From assembly GCA_000818945.1 (NCBI GenBank), contig KN805395.1, forward strand, positions 232,749 to 296,748: a stretch of 64,000 nucleotides of DNA. The letters run 5' to 3'. A model generated the notes under the pieces. That model searched no databases and had not been told where the DNA came from. It saw only the letters and a list, made by a program, of their open reading frames with translations. This DNA is from Schizochytrium sp. CCTCC M209059. Taxonomy: Eukaryota > Sar > Bigyra > Thraustochytrida > Thraustochytriidae. Shown here in pieces: positions 60,592 through 64,000 of this stretch (its first letter is position 1; every line of letters starts with the position of its first letter). The position numbers were made by a program, and so were the translations under genes.

Positions 60592-62190
60592 CTACATTTC
60601 CGTCGAAGAGCTCTCTCCTCCAAAAGACTGAATCTGTGATCCAGACGTAGAGGTAATTCCTGGCTTGGATGCCGAAAATTGATCTGCGCGGAACCACTCA
60701 TCAAAGAGAGCAGAGCGAAGAAAGCGTGGAAACGAGTCCGTCATGAGAAGCTTCTTGATCTCATTCTCGCAGGCGTCAAAGATGTCCATTTCAGGTGGCA
60801 GTTCGACGTCAGTCGAGTCAATCGCGCCGAGAAAGGGCTGAAGTTGCTCGCGCACCGACCGTTTCTGTTCAGAGGAGACATTAACTTCGAGCATGCTGTT
60901 GTCCTTGAGAAATGTGTTGTACAACTCGACAGCGCGAACAGTTGTTTCCCGAGCGGCATCCTCGGCAGCGTTGCGAAAGGAATTCCTGTATCGTTGCACG
61001 GCATCAAGAAAGAGCATGTTCTCCATGCTGAACTCGCTCGCCAGATATTGCGAGAAAACCTGCTTGAAGTCTGGTCGGTTCAGCGCCTGGTCGAACGTGT
61101 AGCCGCTCTTGAAATGCTCGAGACTCTTGCGGTTGTATGTGTATGCGACCGGCACAACGCACTGCACAATTTGAATAGCGTAAATAATAAAGACGCCAAA
61201 GTAATGGTAATCGAAGGTGCCTTGTGTGCGCAGCGAGCCGGGGTCGATGAGCCCTAGCATGGAGACGAGAAAGAGCAAGAGACCTAGGGTCCAGACAAGC
61301 GTGAGCTCACGGCGAATGCCAAGTGGATCCGGGGCTCTGCGAATTCGCCAGAGCATGCCTGTGCCAAGCACGAGAACAACGGCGCTTTGAACCCACACTG
61401 GCAGAAAAAGATAATTGCCCAACGCGCATCCCGTACAGCCCTTAAAGCCGTACGGCAAGGAAGCTGCCGTGCTCGCGAGAATGCCTGGAATGATTGCCAT
61501 GAGAAGCAATATGGTCATGACAATGCCTGAAAAGAAGCCTGATTGCAAAAAGTAGGCTGCGAGATTGCCGGCCCTCTGTCGCGATTTAAGCGCCTCGCTA
61601 ATGATGCTACGCTTCTGCGTGCCGGACACCATTTGTTGTTCCCTCTTTTCCTTCTTTTGCAGACGCGAGCTACGCGTCAACGCAGGAGTTGGAATTGGTC
61701 GGCACCCGCAGAAGACCCGCAAGTAGGCGCTAATCTGCGAAAGTACCGAGGAAGGCGCAAACTGAGATTCGAGTCCATGCGAGGAGGACATTGACTCGGA
61801 CTTGGACCGCGTGAGCAACAGCTGCTCGAACTGCACCCTCAGGAAAAAATTCGTTAGACGCACGGCCAGCGGGCCGGCGCCCAGACTGACGAGCAGGTAG
61901 CTGCACCAGAGAATGGCGTCGCAAGGCATTTCACTGCGATTTATGTAATTGGCGTACGAGACGGCCACGACGCCGGCCGTGAGCCCGGCGCTGCTGGCCA
62001 GCATCAGTCTGAAGTGACGTTTTCGAAGGATTGGATGTTTTTTTCGCGTCCACCACCACGCCACGGACGTTGCAACGAGGACGAGCCAGAACACAAAGGT
62101 TGCCAGACCCACGTATCTGTTCACCGCCGTCAGGTCCACTTGCTCAGGGTGCTCCTTCGGCGGGCAGACCCCTGTTGCATTCTCCGCCAT
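60592..62190 (-). CDS. Seven-transmembrane RGS protein
   Basis: A 532-residue membrane protein combining a receptor-like part with a regulator of G-protein signalling domain, as in Arabidopsis RGS1. Seven hydrophobic segments are visible: FVFWLVLVATSVAWW, LASSAGLTAGVVAVSY, LWCSYLLVSLGAGPLAV, GIVMTILLLMAIIPGIL, VQSAVVLVLGTGML, LVWTLGLLLFLVSMLGL and FGVFIIYAIQIVQCVVPVAY. A Lys/Arg-rich loop lies between segments 3 and 4. The RGS domain (about 358-490) has FDQALNRPDFKQVFSQYLASEF, MENMLFLDAVQRYRN, YNTFLKDNSMLEVN and DSFPRFLRSALFDEWF. RGS domains accelerate GTP hydrolysis on G-alpha. The C-terminal 25 residues are Ser-rich and could be phosphorylated. A G-alpha gene lies at the other end of this window. 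ATG at 62190. Confidence 0.9.
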   Translation of the reverse strand: MAENATGVCPPKEHPEQVDLTAVNRYVGLATFVFWLVLVATSVAWWWTRKKHPILRKRHFRLMLASSAGLTAGVVAVSYANYINRSEMPCDAILWCSYLLVSLGAGPLAVRLTNFFLRVQFEQLLLTRSKSESMSSSHGLESQFAPSSVLSQISAYLRVFCGCRPIPTPALTRSSRLQKKEKREQQMVSGTQKRSIISEALKSRQRAGNLAAYFLQSGFFSGIVMTILLLMAIIPGILASTAASLPYGFKGCTGCALGNYLFLPVWVQSAVVLVLGTGMLWRIRRAPDPLGIRRELTLVWTLGLLLFLVSMLGLIDPGSLRTQGTFDYHYFGVFIIYAIQIVQCVVPVAYTYNRKSLEHFKSGYTFDQALNRPDFKQVFSQYLASEFSMENMLFLDAVQRYRNSFRNAAEDAARETTVRAVELYNTFLKDNSMLEVNVSSEQKRSVREQLQPFLGAIDSTDVELPPEMDIFDACENEIKKLLMTDSFPRFLRSALFDEWFRADQFSASKPGITSTSGSQIQSFGGESSSTEM

Positions 62191-63287
62191 CTTGAGCTGC
62201 TCAACGCCTTTGAAGGCTCCCGCTTGCAGCCAGGCCCAATACGTACGTCACGAACGGGCCGTCACGAACGGGCAGTCCGAGTCACGAACCGAACGGGCCG
62301 CAGCGCCCTGCTGCTCCGCGCAGCCAGCTCGCAGTGGGCTTTCCCGCGCGCCCCCTTCCCCTTCCTGGGCGCGACTGCGAGGTCCCGGGCGCGGCGCCGG
62401 TCGCGAGCGGGCGCGAGTTGGCCGACTGCTATTTACTTCGCTCTGCTCTGCTCTGCTCTGCTCTGCTCTGCTCTGCTCCGCGCGGGCTCGCGCTCGGACC
62501 TGGCGAGCAGTACTAAAACCTCGCACGGGCCGCACGAAGTGAGCACGCGCGCTCTCCTCTTTTTTCTTTTTTTCTTTTCTTTTTTCTGTTTTCTTTTCTC
62601 TCTCTCTCTCTCTCTCTCTGTGCTTGTCGTTCGCGGCGAGACATGACACGCGCGGGCCGTCCCTCTTTCTTTCTTTCTTTCTTGCTTTCTTTCTTTCTTT
62701 CCTTGCTTTCGCTCTTTGTCATCGCAGCTCGCTCGAGGACCTCGTGTCGCCAGGGCCGGGCCGCGGTCGGCGAGCGGGGAGGGCCGCGAAGGAGAGGATG
62801 GACGGGGAGCGGCGCGCAGAGGCCTGCAGGAGACCGGCGTGGGGCCGCGACGCAAAGCGACTTTTGCGGGAACGAAGCGATGTGGAGGCCCTTCTTTCCT
62901 TTTTCCTGTATTCCTTTTTCTTTTAATCACCTGTGCGCGGGAAGTTGACATGATGAGTCCGCGCCGTCGCCAAGGTCTCTGGCGGGGGAAAGGGCCGTAG
63001 CAGCAACGTCGTGGAAACGAGCAGCAGCCTCGGGAGCCGAGGAAAGCCACGCGGCATGGGCAGAGCCGTCCCCGGGGTCAAGAAAACAAAAGTGCAGTGT
63101 TCGGCACGCGCGGCACAGGGCAGGCTGTTTGTTTCTCCACGCACACACCCTCTCACACACACTTTTTAACTTGCCTGTCCTGCTTCGCGCCCTGTCCATA
63201 AAGCGTTCATCCCGTCCGTCGTCGAGGGAGGCGCCTACACAAGTCCTGATCATGAGGCAATTCATCCCCCTCGCGCTGGTGTACTAC

Positions 63288-63323
63288 ACGCATACTACAC
63301 GCATACTACACGCATACTACACG
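63288..63323. repeat. 11-bp tandem repeat
   Basis: About three to four copies of CATACTACACG. Confidence 0.8.
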
Positions 63324-63710
63324 CAAAGACTGCCACTCAGCACTGCTGCAGCAGAGTCTATAGCGCAAAGCGCAAACCAAAGAGAGAAAAGATTCCAGCG
63401 GCCACTCCGTCCCGCTTGCTGTCTCGCCTCGCCTCTCGCGCGCCGCCTCTTGGGTCGCCGCGCATCACCGGGATCTGCCAGGTCACGGCAGCTCGCGCGA
63501 AGCGTGCTTGCCTGGACCCTGGTCCTGGGCGAGCGTGGGAGCGTCCACAACGCAGAGTCCAGGCTGCGCGAGCGAACGGGGGATCGATCGCAGCAGGTCC
63601 AGCCAGAGAAAGAAAACAGAGAAACAAACACAAAGGCTGCGAAAGTATCAATTTCCTGGAGCTACCCAGCCAGCCAGCCAGCCAACGAGCGCGTGCCCGG
63701 ACGCACGTCG

Positions 63711-63746
63711 CGCCTCGCCTCGCCTCGCCTCGCCTCGCCTCGCCTC
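63711..63746. repeat. (CGCCT)n pentanucleotide repeat
   Basis: About seven copies of CGCCT. It belongs to the same class of 5-bp microsatellites as GGCCA, ATTCC and CTCTG in this window. Confidence 0.85.
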
Positions 63747-64000
63747 GTTTCGATGCGCACGTCGCAGACACCCGCCGCGGGCCGGATGTGCGGGCGGGCG
63801 GGTGGGTGGTGCCTGTGCAGGTGCCCGCCAGCCCCCTCGTTCATCGGCGCGGGCCGGTCTTGCAGGCGTCCACGGAGGTGAGGGGACCGACGCGAGGCGT
63901 CACTCAGGCAGTCGGTCAGTCTGTACGAGCGACTGTGAGAGGCGCGCCGGCATGTGCACAGGCGCGAGCATGGGCACGAGCGGGCTGACTGTGACAGCGA

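Larger units (their letters stand above)
62191..64000. other. GC-rich, repeat-containing right end
   Basis: Begins with the leader and promoter of the RGS gene. It contains CTCTG pentamers (62441-62476), CT dinucleotides (about 62598-62620), CTTTC polypyrimidine (about 62665-62712), an 11-bp repeat CATACTACACG (about 63288-63323, four copies) and CGCCT pentamers (63711-63746). Open frames on both strands are low in complexity. No gene supported. Confidence 0.55.

Overview
This window reads as nuclear DNA of an intron-poor, GC-rich protist with a flagellated stage. The best fit is a labyrinthulomycete/thraustochytrid stramenopile (inference). The reasons are long uninterrupted eukaryotic genes (a 1,942-residue Raptor, a 1,571-residue soluble-type adenylyl cyclase), only one clear GT-AG intron, several flagellar-type proteins, no operons, no Shine-Dalgarno sites, and long microsatellites between genes. 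A run of N at 34963-35153 shows it is part of a scaffold. I saw no rRNA, tRNA or CRISPR.

Layout. 1-1117: G-protein alpha subunit, minus strand, cut by the window edge. 1767-4173: a possible DNA transposon carrying a broken C48 (Ulp1-like) protease gene. 4774-9489: soluble adenylyl cyclase-like enzyme. 10047-12245: unknown Arg/Ser/acidic-rich protein. 13245-13544: AGGCC pentanucleotide arrays. 14139-18263: MAP3K-epsilon/Cdc7-type kinase. 19266-19925: CREST-family membrane protein. 20274-26102: Raptor. 26549-28198: enolase-4-like protein with a DPY-30-type N-terminus. 28641-29231: CoA-binding-fold protein in two exons. 29369-32773: cyclic-nucleotide-dependent-type kinase. 33440-34048: small possible ciliary protein. 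35508-36854: AGC kinase. 37093-39012: SNM1/Apollo-like nuclease. 39705-41084: NUF2. 41493-42944: PG-rich sperm-tail repeat protein. 44715-45902: mitochondrial stomatin-like protein 2. 46577-48289: Tsr3 with a 185-residue poly-Glu tract. 48659-49798: PP2C phosphatase. 49799-53650: repeat-rich non-coding DNA including a 35-bp satellite. 54058-54618: HSP20 with heat-shock elements upstream. 55235-56647: unknown protein. 60592-62190: seven-transmembrane RGS protein. 62191-64000: simple repeats and no convincing gene.

How the genes fit together. Much of the window is signalling: G-alpha and a membrane RGS protein (its natural antagonist), a cAMP-producing enzyme and a cyclic-nucleotide-binding kinase, an AGC kinase of the Akt/S6K type and Raptor (TORC1 scaffold), a MAP3K and a PP2C. 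A second theme is the flagellum (enolase-4-like, PG-rich repeat protein, possible CFAP68-like protein). NUF2 and the Apollo-like nuclease, both chromosome proteins, are divergently transcribed from a shared 0.7-kb region. These are ordinary eukaryotic genes in adjacent positions; I see no evidence of a functional operon-like unit.
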